A program made the position numbers and the translations under genes. Below the pieces are notes generated by a model that searched no databases, was not told the DNA's origin, and saw only the letters and a list, made by a program, of their open reading frames with translations. Below are positions 14,657 through 22,007 of a stretch of 51,180 bases of DNA, in pieces. The stretch comes from a virus, in IMG/VR virus record IMGVR_UViG_3300043331_000297, positions 1 to 51,180 of that record. One strand, written 5' to 3'. Every line of letters begins with the position of its first letter. Positions within the stretch are counted from its first letter, which is position 1.

Positions 14657-15895
14657 TCAGGCGGCCGTGAACAGCTCCTCGCACTCGTCGCACCGGATGA
14701 CGCCCAGGTCCAGCACCTTCCGGCTGGCCCGGATGATGTTGGGCTCCGCGCATCCGCACGTGGCCTTCAGGTTGCCGCTCTGGGGCGTGGTCGTGGTGGC
14801 CTTGCGGCGGCCCCCGCCGATGAACTCCCCGCCCTGGGGCTCGTCCTCGTCGCCCTTGGCCTGGCCCGTGCCCCAGAACGAGGGGAGGTCCACCACCAGC
14901 CGGATCTCGCGGTCCAGCTCGTCCAGGAGGTCCGCGTACTTGGCCTCGGTCTCGGCGGTCAGGGTCACGAACGAGAACCCATGCTGGGCGTCCGCGCTAG
15001 CCCGCTTGTGCTCCAGGCCCAGCTCCTCGGCCATCGCCTTGAACGTCTTGTTGTGCCAGCGGCCCTGGCGGCTCGTGTCCTTCAGGTCCCGGACCCGGGC
15101 CAGCACGTGCGCGCCCTCGTGGAGCATGGTCTCCAGAACCTGGCGCGCGCCCTTGGCCAGCGTCTCCCCGGCCATGAACATCTCGCCCAGCGCCAGGTTG
15201 GTGGCGGCCTCCTCGCCCTCCGCCCGAGCCTTCCAGCCGTTCGCCCGGAAGTGGCCCCAGCGCGCCGGGCCGATGAACGCGGTACCGGTCACGATCACCA
15301 CGGCCGGGAGTTCCGGGTGGTTCTCGCGGATGCGCTCCCAGACCTCCTCCATCAGCTTGACCACGGCGGAGCCGGTCATGTCGCCAGTCACCGGCGGTGC
15401 CGATGCGGGCTTGTCGGTCTCGGTGGCCTGGACCTCGGTGGTCTCGGTGCTCATCTCGTCCCCCTCGGGCTCGTCCTCGCTGTTGACCTCAACCTTACAG
15501 TCCTGACTGTCAAGTGTCAAGTCCTCGGCGGGCTCCTCGGTAGCCACCGGCGCGGCCGGGGCCGGGATCTTGATCTGGGAGAGCTGGACCGCCGTGTCCG
15601 CTACGCGGATGCTCGCGCCGCCCTGGCCGTGCCGGATCGCGTCGTCAAGAGCGCCCTGGGTCGTGAAGACCACGGTGGCCTTGGTCCGGCCCAGCTTGGC
15701 CACCACGCCCCGGCGGAGCCGGTCGCCCAGCGCCCAGACGTGGACGATCTGGCCCACGCTCAGCTCGCTCACGGTGGCCGGGGAGACCCAGCCGTCCGGC
15801 GTGCGCTCCAGAGCCTCGATCAAGCTGATGATGTCGTACTCCCGGCCGCCGATCTCGAAAGCGCGGGCCTGGCTAACGGTCAGGTACTGGGCCAT
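14657..15895 (-). CDS. SprT-like metallopeptidase with an N-terminal fused domain
   Basis: 412 residues from ATG 15895 (preceded by AGGAGG). The N-terminal ~120 residues (MAQYLTVSQARAFEIGG..., VSPATVSELSVGQIVHVWALG) form an unrecognised beta-rich domain. The C-terminal part has HEGAH (~257), ARVRDLKDTSRQGRWHNKTF and a terminal zinc ribbon (CGC...CDEC), the SprT/Spartan-like pattern, so it may cleave DNA-crosslinked proteins or be a transcription-linked zinc protein. The two halves are joined in frame through what looks like a complete promoter (15492-15520). A second start with a GAGGGGG ribosome site lies at 15454, giving a 265-residue protease alone. Both forms could be made. Confidence 0.72.
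   Translation of the reverse strand: MAQYLTVSQARAFEIGGREYDIISLIEALERTPDGWVSPATVSELSVGQIVHVWALGDRLRRGVVAKLGRTKATVVFTTQGALDDAIRHGQGGASIRVADTAVQLSQIKIPAPAAPVATEEPAEDLTLDSQDCKVEVNSEDEPEGDEMSTETTEVQATETDKPASAPPVTGDMTGSAVVKLMEEVWERIRENHPELPAVVIVTGTAFIGPARWGHFRANGWKARAEGEEAATNLALGEMFMAGETLAKGARQVLETMLHEGAHVLARVRDLKDTSRQGRWHNKTFKAMAEELGLEHKRASADAQHGFSFVTLTAETEAKYADLLDELDREIRLVVDLPSFWGTGQAKGDEDEPQGGEFIGGGRRKATTTTPQSGNLKATCGCAEPNIIRASRKVLDLGVIRCDECEELFTAA
15492..15520 (-). promoter_or_regulatory. In-frame internal promoter and operator within the SprT-like gene
   Basis: Minus-strand TTGACA (15515-15520), 17-bp spacer, TAAGGT (15492-15497), with a full operator repeat at 15504-15520. It is translated as part of the long form and is followed by an RBS and the internal ATG at 15454. 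Confidence 0.7.
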
Positions 15896-15935
15896 CGGTC
15901 TGTCCTCCTGGGTGGTCGTCTCGGTTACAAGAAGA

Positions 15936-15964
15936 ACCTTACAGGCGTGACGGTTAAGTGTCAA
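15936..15964 (-). promoter_or_regulatory. Promoter for the SprT-like fusion gene
   Basis: Minus-strand TTGACA (15959-15964), 17-bp spacer, TAAGGT (15936-15941). Full operator at 15948-15964. Confidence 0.78.
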
Positions 15965-15990
15965 CCCCACAGCCGTGACTTCTTTCACCC

Positions 15991-16020
15991 TTGACATCCT
16001 TGACGCCACGCCTGTAAAGT
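15991..16020 (+). promoter_or_regulatory. Plus-strand promoter of a small RNA
   Basis: TTGACA (15991-15996), 18-bp spacer, TAAAGT (16015-16020), diverging from the promoter at 15936-15964. The operator's second arm is degenerate. Confidence 0.65.
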
Positions 16021-16021
16021 C

Positions 16022-16097
16022 AGAGACGGTGGAGAAGGCGCATCCTGGGTAAGCCAGCCGGGCGGCCCGGACCCTCCAGGAGGTCCGGGCCGTCCAG
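16022..16097 (+). ncRNA. Small RNA with GGAGAAGGC...TAAG motif and terminator
   Basis: About 75 nt lie between a plus-strand promoter and a strong hairpin. The transcript holds GGAGAAGGC (16031-16039) and GGGTAAG, also seen twice in the RNA locus at 36010-36170. No start codon with a sensible reading frame follows. The hairpin GGCGGCCCGGACC / GGTCCGGGCCGTCC (16061-16095) ends it just before the convergent gene stop at 16108. A regulatory RNA or a short attenuated leader are both possible. Confidence 0.5.
16061..16095. terminator. Bidirectional terminator hairpin
   Basis: GC-rich stem of about 12 bp between the small RNA (plus) and the gene ending at 16108 (minus). It can serve both. Confidence 0.65.
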
Positions 16098-16107
16098 GGG
16101 GAGGCGG

Positions 16108-16701
16108 TCAGAGCATCGCGTCCACAGCCGCGAAGTCCGCCAGCCGCGTGACGTGCGCGCCCTCCTCGAACGTCCACGTCCGCACGGCCCAGCCCGGCCG
16201 TGGGCCGTTCGTGCCGGAGTACCGGTCGATGACCTTCTCCATCACGTCGCGCCGGTCGGACACGGCCAGCGCGCCGTGGTGCTTGGCGATGGCCCCGTTC
16301 GGTAGCTCGATCACGAACAGGATCTCCCCGGCCCGGGTGTGATCGCGGTACCAGCGCTCGCGCTGGTTCTTGCCGCGCGGCGCGCGCTCGTAGTTCGGGC
16401 GGTCGGTGGTGGTCTCGGGGGTCGTGGTGGTCATCGCGGGGACCTCCTGGGTCTCGGTGGCCGGGGTCTCGGTGGCCGGGGTCTCGGTGACGGTCTCGGG
16501 CGTCCAGCCAGCCTCCTGGGAGCCGTTCTCCCGGGCCTTCAGACAGGTCTTGCACGTGGCCTCGGCCTCGGTGGCGTGCTTGGCGGTGCCGCTCTCCTCG
16601 GCGCGCTTCCACGCGCCACAGAGGCTCGCGCCGCCCCGGTTGCGGACGGTCAGGTGGACGGTCTTGGCCTTGCCGTAGGTCACGTTCCCGGTGCTCGTCA
16701 T
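16108..16701 (-). CDS. Two-domain small protein, Cys-rich N-terminus
   Basis: 197 residues from ATG 16701. Residues 1-60 hold LCGAWKR and CKTCLKARE, a possible zinc site. A Thr/Pro/Glu linker (ETVTETPATETPATETQ) joins this to a C-terminal domain with ILFVIELPNGAIAKHHG and WAVRTWTFEEG. A second start at 16434 (ATG after GGAGG) would give the C-terminal domain alone (108 residues), so this may be a fusion of two former genes or a gene with two products. ATG 16701 lies only 7 nt after the -10 box, so the long form would come from a leaderless mRNA. The function is unknown. Confidence 0.62.
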   Translation of the reverse strand: MTSTGNVTYGKAKTVHLTVRNRGGASLCGAWKRAEESGTAKHATEAEATCKTCLKARENGSQEAGWTPETVTETPATETPATETQEVPAMTTTTPETTTDRPNYERAPRGKNQRERWYRDHTRAGEILFVIELPNGAIAKHHGALAVSDRRDVMEKVIDRYSGTNGPRPGWAVRTWTFEEGAHVTRLADFAAVDAML

Positions 16702-16708
16702 GGGAACT

Positions 16709-16737
16709 ACATTACAGCCATGACTGTGAAGTGTCAA
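16709..16737 (-). promoter_or_regulatory. Leaderless promoter for the 16108 gene
   Basis: Minus-strand TTGACA (16732-16737), 17-bp spacer, TAATGT (16709-16714), then 7 nt and the ATG. Full operator at 16721-16737. Confidence 0.75.
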
Positions 16738-16752
16738 CCCCTGGACGCCAAC

Positions 16753-16778
16753 GAGCCCCTGACCTGGGTCAGGGGCTC
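16753..16778. terminator. Perfect 12-bp terminator hairpin
   Basis: GAGCCCCTGACC / GGTCAGGGGCTC with a 2-nt gap, downstream of the HTH gene and just upstream of the next promoter on the minus strand. Confidence 0.6.
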
Positions 16779-16860
16779 GTGTGGCTAGCTGGCGGGCTTG
16801 CGCTCTATCGGTGCCCGGCACTCCCGGGAAGACCTCGCGGACGAGGCCCCACCATCACCG

Positions 16861-16888
16861 GACCCCCACGCTGTGGGGGCTGGGGGTC
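16861..16888 (-). terminator. Hairpin after the HTH gene
   Basis: CCCCCAC-gct-GTGGGGG, with GACCCCC and GGGGGTC available for an alternative pairing, at the stop of the HTH gene (16887). The stretch 16779-16860 shows no gene. Confidence 0.5.
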
Positions 16889-17126
16889 ATGCGGCGGCCG
16901 GAACGAGGTCCGTCCGCGCGCCCTGGCCGGGCCGGTCAGCCTTCCACCGGTCCAGCTCGTCCTTGGTGAACACGGGCAGGTTGTACTGTCCCTCCACCTG
17001 ACGGTGGTCGATCTCGGGGCCGATGCCGCGCGCCACGTAGCTGGAGAGCGTGTTCCGTCGCAAGCCCAGGTACTCGGCGGCTGGCCCGTAGCCCACGAAC
17101 TCCGTCGTCTCGCCCTGGCTCGTCAC
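16887..17126 (-). CDS. Helix-turn-helix DNA-binding protein (excisionase/MerR-like)
   Basis: 79 residues. GYGPAAEYLGLRRNTLSSYVARG (~12-34) is a winged-helix-type HTH as in AlpA/excisionase and MerR-like phage proteins, followed by the wing-like YNLPVFTKDELDRWKADRPG. It probably binds DNA as a regulator or recombination directionality factor. The GTG start at 17126 follows GAGAAGG. The upstream promoter (TTGTCA, 18 bp, TATAGT) lacks the operator repeat used elsewhere, so this gene could be expressed while the others are repressed. No integrase is visible nearby, so a regulatory role is somewhat favoured. Confidence 0.7.
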   Translation of the reverse strand: MTSQGETTEFVGYGPAAEYLGLRRNTLSSYVARGIGPEIDHRQVEGQYNLPVFTKDELDRWKADRPGQGARTDLVPAAA

Positions 17127-17160
17127 GGTCTCACCTTCTCTCGGGGTCCAGTCCGGATCT

Positions 17161-17190
17161 GACTATACCGGCACGCCTTCCTAGTTGACA
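17161..17190 (-). promoter_or_regulatory. Operator-free promoter for the HTH gene
   Basis: Minus strand: a TTGTCA box near 17185-17190, an 18-bp spacer and TATAGT near 17161-17166, a better -10 than at most promoters here. Confidence 0.55.
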
Positions 17191-17217
17191 AGTTCCCGTA
17201 TGCCCCGATCCGAGCGC

Positions 17218-17275
17218 TTGACACTTCACAGTCAAGCCTGTAATGTAGTCCGCGTGAGGGGGGCAGGCCCCCTCC
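17218..17275 (+). promoter_or_regulatory. Plus-strand promoter, operator and shared leader
   Basis: TTGACA (17218-17223), 17-bp spacer, TAATGT (17241-17246); full operator 17218-17235. The leader GTAGTCCGCGTGAGGGGGG continues into a hairpin (GAGGGGG / CCCCCTC). The same promoter and leader precede the plus-strand genes at 41495 and 42049. Confidence 0.8.
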
Positions 17276-17295
17276 GAACGGAAGGACCACCGACG

Positions 17296-17790
17296 ATGAA
17301 CGCCAAGACCGCCCACATCACCGGTACCGCCATCATCGTGACCGAGACCGAGGCCCTGACCGGCCGCAAGGTCACCGTGGCCACCGAGCCGCGCCCGGCC
17401 ACGTTCGCGGACGCGGACACCTTCCTGGCGGTCCACAGCCTGGGCCGGACCGACGCGTGGGAGCTGGGCGAGTCCGGCATGGTCTCGGCCCCGGTCGCGC
17501 CGGTGGACAACCGGTTCAACGGCACCGTGGCGGCGCGGCTGGACCAGGCCGTGGGCACCACCCACCACGAGTTCGTGATGATGACGGCCCGGGACCTGGC
17601 GTGCGCGGAGCTGGAGGGCCAGCTCATCACGGACTCCGAGCGTCAGGGCGTGTACGTGGTGGCAGGCTCCAGCCTGGACGGAGACGTGGCCAAGATCCAC
17701 ATGGTAGGTGAGGGCGGGACCTGGGAGACCCGGTTCACCGGCGAGTTCCACCCGAGCCGGATCGTCTGGGTGGCCAACCGGATCAAGTGA
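17296..17790 (+). CDS. Plus-strand moron-like gene, unknown function
   Basis: 164 residues, one of four genes on the plus strand. ATG 17296 follows GAAGGACCACC. Sequence: an N-terminal strand-rich part (TAHITGTAIIVTETEALTGRKVTVATE), a helical middle (FADADTFLAVHSLG) and a C-terminal part with WETRFTGEFHPSRIVWV. No motif was recognised. The gene has its own operator-bearing promoter and a strong terminator, and is transcribed against its neighbours. This is the layout of a moron, so expression in a lysogen or early in infection is possible. Confidence 0.72.
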   Translation: MNAKTAHITGTAIIVTETEALTGRKVTVATEPRPATFADADTFLAVHSLGRTDAWELGESGMVSAPVAPVDNRFNGTVAARLDQAVGTTHHEFVMMTARDLACAELEGQLITDSERQGVYVVAGSSLDGDVAKIHMVGEGGTWETRFTGEFHPSRIVWVANRIK

Positions 17791-17804
17791 TCCGCCCCGG
17801 CCAG

Positions 17805-17838
17805 CGGCCCGGCTCCCCCGAGGGGAGCCGGGCCGTTT
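17805..17838. terminator. Strong terminator, 14-bp stem with T run
   Basis: CGGCCCGGCTCCCC / GGGGAGCCGGGCCG with a 3-nt loop, then TTT on the plus strand. It ends the 17296 transcript and separates it from the convergent gene ending at 17838. Confidence 0.85.
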
Positions 17839-18173
17839 CAGTCCCGGTTCCGGTCGCGCGCCGGACTGACTCCGGACTCCAGCTCCTGGCAGTGCAACGC
17901 CGCGCGGTACTCGGCCATCAGGTCCCGAAAGTGCCTGGCGCGCTCGCCCTCGGGACCAGGCGGCGGCTCCGGCGCGTCCACGAACGCGCGCACGATCGCG
18001 CACATCGCGCGGTCCTGTTCGAGCTGGAGCCGGGTCTCCTCGCGCTCCTGGTCCTGTTCGTTGTACCAGATCCAGAACGACAGGAGCCCTGCGATAGCCA
18101 GGACCGCCAGGCCCCAGCTCATCAGGATGAGCCAGATCCTCCGAGGGATCTCCCAGTCCCGCTGATCAGTCAC
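17838..18173 (-). CDS. Membrane protein with coiled coil, possible lysis protein
   Basis: 111 residues: a membrane helix at ~12-36 (IWLILMSWGLAVLAIAGLLSFWIWY), then a charged helix (NEQDQEREETRLQLEQDR) and a soluble tail. One N-terminal anchor plus a coiled coil is the general form of spanin-like or holin-accessory proteins. The GTG start overlaps the stop of the next membrane protein (GTGA), so the two make a pair. Lysis is inferred only from position after the tail and glycosyltransferase genes; no endolysin is adjacent. Confidence 0.6.
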   Translation of the reverse strand: MTDQRDWEIPRRIWLILMSWGLAVLAIAGLLSFWIWYNEQDQEREETRLQLEQDRAMCAIVRAFVDAPEPPPGPEGERARHFRDLMAEYRAALHCQELESGVSPARDRNRD

Positions 18174-18445
18174 GGCCGGGCCTCAGCTTCCGATACCCGA
18201 CCGGACGGCCCAGGCAATGACGAGGGCGGCGGCCCCGGCGGCTCCGCTGGCAGCGAGCCAGGACTGGGCGGGGTACCGGGACCCGAGAGCCAGAGCCTGA
18301 GAAATCCGGGACCCAGCATGGTGGCGGCGCTGATCAGCATCAACGGCCACGGTCCAGCGGTGATCACGGTCCACGTCCCCCAGGCCCCTCCGATCACGAG
18401 GAACGCGAGGTCCCGGCGTAGTGGTGGCAGTCCTCGCCTGGTCAC
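18170..18445 (-). CDS. Two-helix membrane protein, holin candidate
   Basis: 91 residues. Two hydrophobic segments (LAFLVIGGAWGTWTVITAG and PLMLISAATMLGPGFLRLWL, ~14-53) are followed by a Pro/Ser-rich tail (SGPGTPPSPGSLPAEPPGP). Size and layout fit a small holin. GTG 18445 overlaps the glycosyltransferase stop (GTGA), and its stop overlaps the start of the next membrane protein. The neighbouring frame also has a long reading frame but lacks hydrophobic order. Confidence 0.58.
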   Translation of the reverse strand: MTRRGLPPLRRDLAFLVIGGAWGTWTVITAGPWPLMLISAATMLGPGFLRLWLSGPGTPPSPGSLPAEPPGPPPSSLPGPSGRVSEAEARP

Positions 18446-19179
18446 GCACCGTGCCTCCCTGTCTCGCGGCGACGAACCGAGCGTAACCGGGAAGGTCCTG
18501 ATCTCTGCGGTCGTCTCCGCGCCAGTATCGGGTCTGTCACCACTCCCCCGGACCAGGAGAGATCCAGGGCCGAGCCAGGGTGCCACCGGCGGGCTACCCG
18601 ATCGTGCGCCCGGTGCTTGGTCAAGCTGGGCACCTTCCGGTGATCGACCAGGGAGGGCCAGGAGTACCAGACCTCACGGCCCGTCCGTTCGGCCCATCCT
18701 GCCACCCGCATGTCGTCCGGGATGCCCGCCCTTCGGTCAGCACGGTCGATCATCTCCGAGATCAGCCGGACGGGGAGGATGATGCAGACGCCCCACATCA
18801 GTTTCCCCGTGCGTACCCAGCTCGCTCCGGCTGAATCAGCGGCGCGCGCCAGGGCCTCCCAGCGGATCGGCACCGTGCGCCCCGTCCCGAGGTAGCCCGA
18901 GACCACGGCGTCCGGCGGCACGTGCTCCAGGGCTCGCTCCAGCCCCGCCAGGAGGTCCGCGCACGGAACCGCGTCATCCTGGATCAGCGCGTGCCAGTCG
19001 GCCGCCGGGTCCGCCAGGAGCCACGCGCCGCGCGCCGTACGCCAGACCCGATCGGCCTTGCCGTTCGGCGGCCCCTCGTTGTCCCAATGGACCGGCACCG
19101 GCCGATCCAGCGCGGCCAGGAGCTGGTCCACCTCGGCCTGTCGGTCCGGGTGCGCCATCACGCTGGCCGAGAGCTTCAT
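18442..19179 (-). CDS. Glycosyltransferase-like protein
   Basis: 245 residues. WHALIQDDAVPCADLLAGLE (~63-82) has the QDD/DxD-type acidic motif of nucleotide-sugar transferases, and the flanking pattern (VMAHPDRQAEVDQLLAALDRPVPVHWD at the start, AVVSGYLGTGR in the middle) resembles the small glycosyltransferase-like proteins found in actinophages. The C-terminus is Arg-rich. It is the first of three transferase genes at 18442-21815. It may add sugars to virion or host glycans. ATG 19179 overlaps the upstream stop. Confidence 0.65.
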   Translation of the reverse strand: MKLSASVMAHPDRQAEVDQLLAALDRPVPVHWDNEGPPNGKADRVWRTARGAWLLADPAADWHALIQDDAVPCADLLAGLERALEHVPPDAVVSGYLGTGRTVPIRWEALARAADSAGASWVRTGKLMWGVCIILPVRLISEMIDRADRRAGIPDDMRVAGWAERTGREVWYSWPSLVDHRKVPSLTKHRAHDRVARRWHPGSALDLSWSGGVVTDPILARRRPQRSGPSRLRSVRRRETGRHGA

Positions 19180-19403
19180 GGCGCGGCCCTCAGCCGGCGA
19201 ACCTCCGCGATCAAAGACCTCAATACGTCATGATCGTGATAGCTGGGTCCATCTGTTCCACCGTTAGCCATCTCGGAATAAAGCCGCAACAGATCCCAAA
19301 CCGAGGATCTTTCCGACGTTTCCGGATCAGGGTCAATGCTGGCCGACAGCATCGCCAACGTGCCGTCGTCCACCGGGAACGGGGGGAGAACTGCCCGACT
19401 CAC
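19176..19403 (-). CDS. Small hypothetical protein
   Basis: 75 residues, mostly polar helices (SSVWDLLRLYSEMANGG, HDVLRSLIAEVRRLRAAP). The GTG start overlaps the upstream stop and its own stop overlaps the next start, so it is translationally coupled within the glycosyltransferase operon. Base composition is less GC-rich than its neighbours. The function is unknown. Confidence 0.6.
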   Translation of the reverse strand: MSRAVLPPFPVDDGTLAMLSASIDPDPETSERSSVWDLLRLYSEMANGGTDGPSYHDHDVLRSLIAEVRRLRAAP

Positions 19404-21148
19404 TCCCCGGCCTCCAGGGCGGCCACCATGTCTGCCTTCTTGTCCTTGCGCGTACCCAGCACGATCCCCCGGACCTTCGCCAGCGCGCGGAGCTGGGCCG
19501 TGTTCAGGTCCCCGATCGCGGTACCGGCCGCCACGCCCTCCAGCTCCCCCTCGGTCACCACGGTCCGGTTCGGCGCGTGAACGGTTGACACTTCACTGTC
19601 AGGCTGTGGCGTACGCTCGCCCTCCTCCGGCCAGGGCATCTCCAGCTCGCGGCCGGTCGGCTGGTCCTTGTCCTTGCACCACGGGTCCGAGCACGGTTCC
19701 CCAGTCGCGTGCTCAAACGGGTCAGCGGGCTCCGGGGAGGGGTGAACGCCCTCGCTCGTCACGGCCGTGGTCCGGCCGCTGTCCGGCGTGGTGGCCAGCC
19801 GCGTGACCGCCAGCGCGCCGTGGAAGACCTCCACGGGCTCCAGGACCCCCTCGTCCACGAGCGCGTCCACGGCGGCCTTGACGCCGGGCCAGTCCGGGTG
19901 CCCGTAGTCGTCCACCGCGATCCGCGCGCCCGGGGCCAGGTGCGGTGCCCACAGTTCGATGTCCCGGCGCGCGCCCTCCTCGGAGTGGTCCCCGTCCACG
20001 AACAGCAGACCGACCGGCGGCCCGTCGTACTCGGCCGCCGCGTCCTGGGAGAACGCCTGGATCAGCCTGATGTCCCGGGCGTACCCGAGGGTCTTGACGT
20101 GGTGGTGCGCCCACCGGCGCGCGCTCGGGTCGGTGAACGGGGCATCGTAGGTGTTGCCCGGGAGGTCCCAGGGGTCGATGGCGGTCACGTGCGCCCGGCC
20201 GCCCTGGCGGGCTCCCCAGGCCATCTGGAGCGCGGTCCGGCCGTGGAACACGCCCAGCTCCACGATCTCCTGGTCACCCGGGACCTGGGCCGCGAAGTCC
20301 GCGAGCGCGATCATCACATCCTCGGGCGTGGCGGCGCGTACGCGCCGGAAGAACCTCGGAGGCTTCATCATGATCCTTCCCTGTCGTCTGGCTGTGCGGA
20401 CCGGCCGCCGGGCGGCGGCCCGCTGTTCGGCCTGACCGGCCCGGAGCGCTCGAACGGTCGCTACCTGGGAGGCCAGCGTGGCGACTTGCCACGCTCGGAA
20501 CGTACGCCGGTCCCGGCTCATCTGCTCACGGCTGTTGACCCGCTGGTACTGATCGTCCGTGGTGGCCTTGCCCGCGTACGGGTGCATGTGCTCGATCCGG
20601 ACCTCCGGGAGGTGTCGGACCGCCCCGGCCGCCAGGAACAGCTCCAGGACCGCGTTGTCACAGAACATGTGCTCCACCGGGGCCGGGACCATCCGGCCGA
20701 GCGCGCGCACCACGTCCGAGGTGATCGCCCACTCGGTGGACAGCTTGGCTCCCTGGTACCCGTCGTCCCCGTAGACCATCCCGGTCCCCAGCTCCCGGAG
20801 GACCGCGAGGTACCGCGCCGCCCAGCCGATCGTCTGGGGGAGGTGGTCGTCACCGGCGAAGCCCACGGCCCAGTACAGCTCCGCCATCTCGCGCGCCGCC
20901 AGGTCCAGCTTGTGGACCATCGGCATCCAGCGCGGGACCTCCAGGAGCCGGACCAGGGGCTGGCCGGTGTCCGGGTGCTCGGTGCTCTCCACGAGGTCCC
21001 GGTAACCCTGGATCTCGGGGTCGTCCGCGTCCGCCACCAGGACCAGATCCGCGTGGTCCCACGCGTTCGTGAAGTCCCAGGCCGAGATCACGCGCTGGAC
21101 GTTGCCGGGCCTCCCCCGGGTCGGGACGATGATGGCCAGGTCAGGCAT
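19400..21148 (-). CDS. Glycosyltransferase-methyltransferase-SAP fusion
   Basis: 582 residues in one frame. Residues 1-259: GT-A-type glycosyltransferase (LAIIVPTRGRPGNVQRV, LVADADD, GFAGDDHLP, VYGDDGYQG). Residues ~260-460: class I SAM-dependent methyltransferase of the Methyltransf_24 type (IVELGVFHGRTALQMAWG, AIDPWD, LLFVDGDHSEEGARRDI, DDYGHPDWPGV). The C-terminus has a SAP/Rho-N-like helix pair (NTAQLRALAKVRGI...KKADMVAALEAGE). An internal ATG-ATG at 20371 follows GGGAAGG and would give the methyltransferase-SAP part alone (323 residues). The fusion may be a lost stop codon, or the protein may be made in two forms. Probably methylated glycan synthesis on virion or host surface. Confidence 0.75.
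   Translation of the reverse strand: MPDLAIIVPTRGRPGNVQRVISAWDFTNAWDHADLVLVADADDPEIQGYRDLVESTEHPDTGQPLVRLLEVPRWMPMVHKLDLAAREMAELYWAVGFAGDDHLPQTIGWAARYLAVLRELGTGMVYGDDGYQGAKLSTEWAITSDVVRALGRMVPAPVEHMFCDNAVLELFLAAGAVRHLPEVRIEHMHPYAGKATTDDQYQRVNSREQMSRDRRTFRAWQVATLASQVATVRALRAGQAEQRAAARRPVRTARRQGRIMMKPPRFFRRVRAATPEDVMIALADFAAQVPGDQEIVELGVFHGRTALQMAWGARQGGRAHVTAIDPWDLPGNTYDAPFTDPSARRWAHHHVKTLGYARDIRLIQAFSQDAAAEYDGPPVGLLFVDGDHSEEGARRDIELWAPHLAPGARIAVDDYGHPDWPGVKAAVDALVDEGVLEPVEVFHGALAVTRLATTPDSGRTTAVTSEGVHPSPEPADPFEHATGEPCSDPWCKDKDQPTGRELEMPWPEEGERTPQPDSEVSTVHAPNRTVVTEGELEGVAAGTAIGDLNTAQLRALAKVRGIVLGTRKDKKADMVAALEAGE
19585..19601. promoter_or_regulatory. Intragenic TTGAC-N8-GTCA site
   Basis: Plus strand TTGAC-ACTTCACT-GTCA within the linker before the SAP motif. 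No -10 follows. Confidence 0.6.
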
Positions 21149-21815
21149 GTGGGCTCCACGTGAAGTACGGGCTGGCGACGCTGGCGCGCTCGCCTCTGGT
21201 GATCCGCCGGGGTTGCTGCCACCGGGAGCCGGACCCGGCGGTCCGGTTGGTCGAATACAGGTAGTGGTACAAGATCCGGGGGACCACCACCTGGGTCCGG
21301 AGCACGCGCGCCCGGCGGAGCTGGTCCACCCAGACGCGATCCTCCGCGCGCCCGGCGCGCGCCAGCGAGAAGTCCGCCCGTAGAGCGAGCCGCGTCCGCA
21401 TCGGGTTCAGGTGGGAGATGTCCCGTTCATACCGACCGGGGAAGTTGCGCCAGCGCCGGTACTCCAGCGAGTGGTACGCCACGCCGATCGGTGCGCCGTC
21501 CGAGTAGCACTGGACCTGGAACCCCACGTAGTCCGGCCGCTGGCCCAGCGCGGCCATGATCTCGGCCACGTAGTCCCGGCTCACCAGATCGTCATCGTCC
21601 ACGAACGAGACGTACTCGGTCCCGGCGGTCTCCACCATCCGCTGGCGGATCTTGGGCAGTGGCGGACTCCCGTTGTTGAACCAGCCGATCACCCGGACCG
21701 CTCCGGCGTACGGATCGAGCTGGGGGAGGAGGGTCGCCATCAGCCGCTCGAACAGCGGGCGGCGCTCGCCCAGGGTCGGCACGAGGATCGCCCACGTTGG
21801 CGGCGCGGCTGTCAT
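21141..21815 (-). CDS. Family 2-type glycosyltransferase
   Basis: 224 residues. WAILVPTLGERRPLFERLM at the start and FVDDDDLVSRDY (~72-83) form the nucleotide-binding and DxD motifs of GT-A enzymes. FQVQCYSDGAPIGVAYHSLEY and the AEDRVWVDQL block match actinophage glycosyltransferases. It probably modifies virion proteins or host teichoic or cell-wall sugars. The start ATG 21815 lies only 7 nt after a -10-like TAAGGT, so the mRNA may be leaderless. Operon order on the minus strand: this gene, GT-MTase fusion, 75-residue protein, third transferase. Confidence 0.85.
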   Translation of the reverse strand: MTAAPPTWAILVPTLGERRPLFERLMATLLPQLDPYAGAVRVIGWFNNGSPPLPKIRQRMVETAGTEYVSFVDDDDLVSRDYVAEIMAALGQRPDYVGFQVQCYSDGAPIGVAYHSLEYRRWRNFPGRYERDISHLNPMRTRLALRADFSLARAGRAEDRVWVDQLRRARVLRTQVVVPRILYHYLYSTNRTAGSGSRWQQPRRITRGERASVASPYFTWSPHA

Positions 21816-21822
21816 GTGTCCC

Positions 21823-21848
21823 ACCTTACCGGAACCAGGGGGCATCTC
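21823..21848 (-). promoter_or_regulatory. Late-type leaderless promoter motif
   Basis: Minus strand GAGATGCCCCC (21838-21848), 9-bp gap, TAAGGT (21823-21828), 7 nt, ATG 21815. It lies next to the G-rich repeat at 21867. Confidence 0.6.
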
Positions 21849-21866
21849 GGCGCGGCCTGGCCGCTC

Positions 21867-22001
21867 GGGGACTGGGGGGACTGGGGGGACCCGCCCGAAC
21901 CTCGCGGCCTTACACGTATACGCGCGTCACGCGCGCCACATACAAGGCACTTGGTCCAACGCGCCAAGGTGGAGAGGGTCCCCCCAGTCCCCCCAGTCCC
22001 C
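21867..22001. repeat. 135-bp element with 26-bp G-rich inverted ends (copy A)
   Basis: The left arm (21867-21892) has three G-runs separated by ACT; the right arm (21976-22001) is its perfect 26-bp complement. Between them lies ATACGCG-CGTCACGCGCGCC (21918-21937), an odd-centred palindrome also in copy B. It could form a cruciform, a G-quadruplex or a strong terminator. It separates the 22008 gene from the glycosyltransferase promoter. Confidence 0.75.
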
Positions 22002-22007
22002 CCGGGG

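Noticed and set aside
18183-18449. Alternative frame at the holin-like gene
   Set aside because: It is polar and Arg/His-rich in most of its length, and its stop does not couple with the next gene, unlike the chosen frame.
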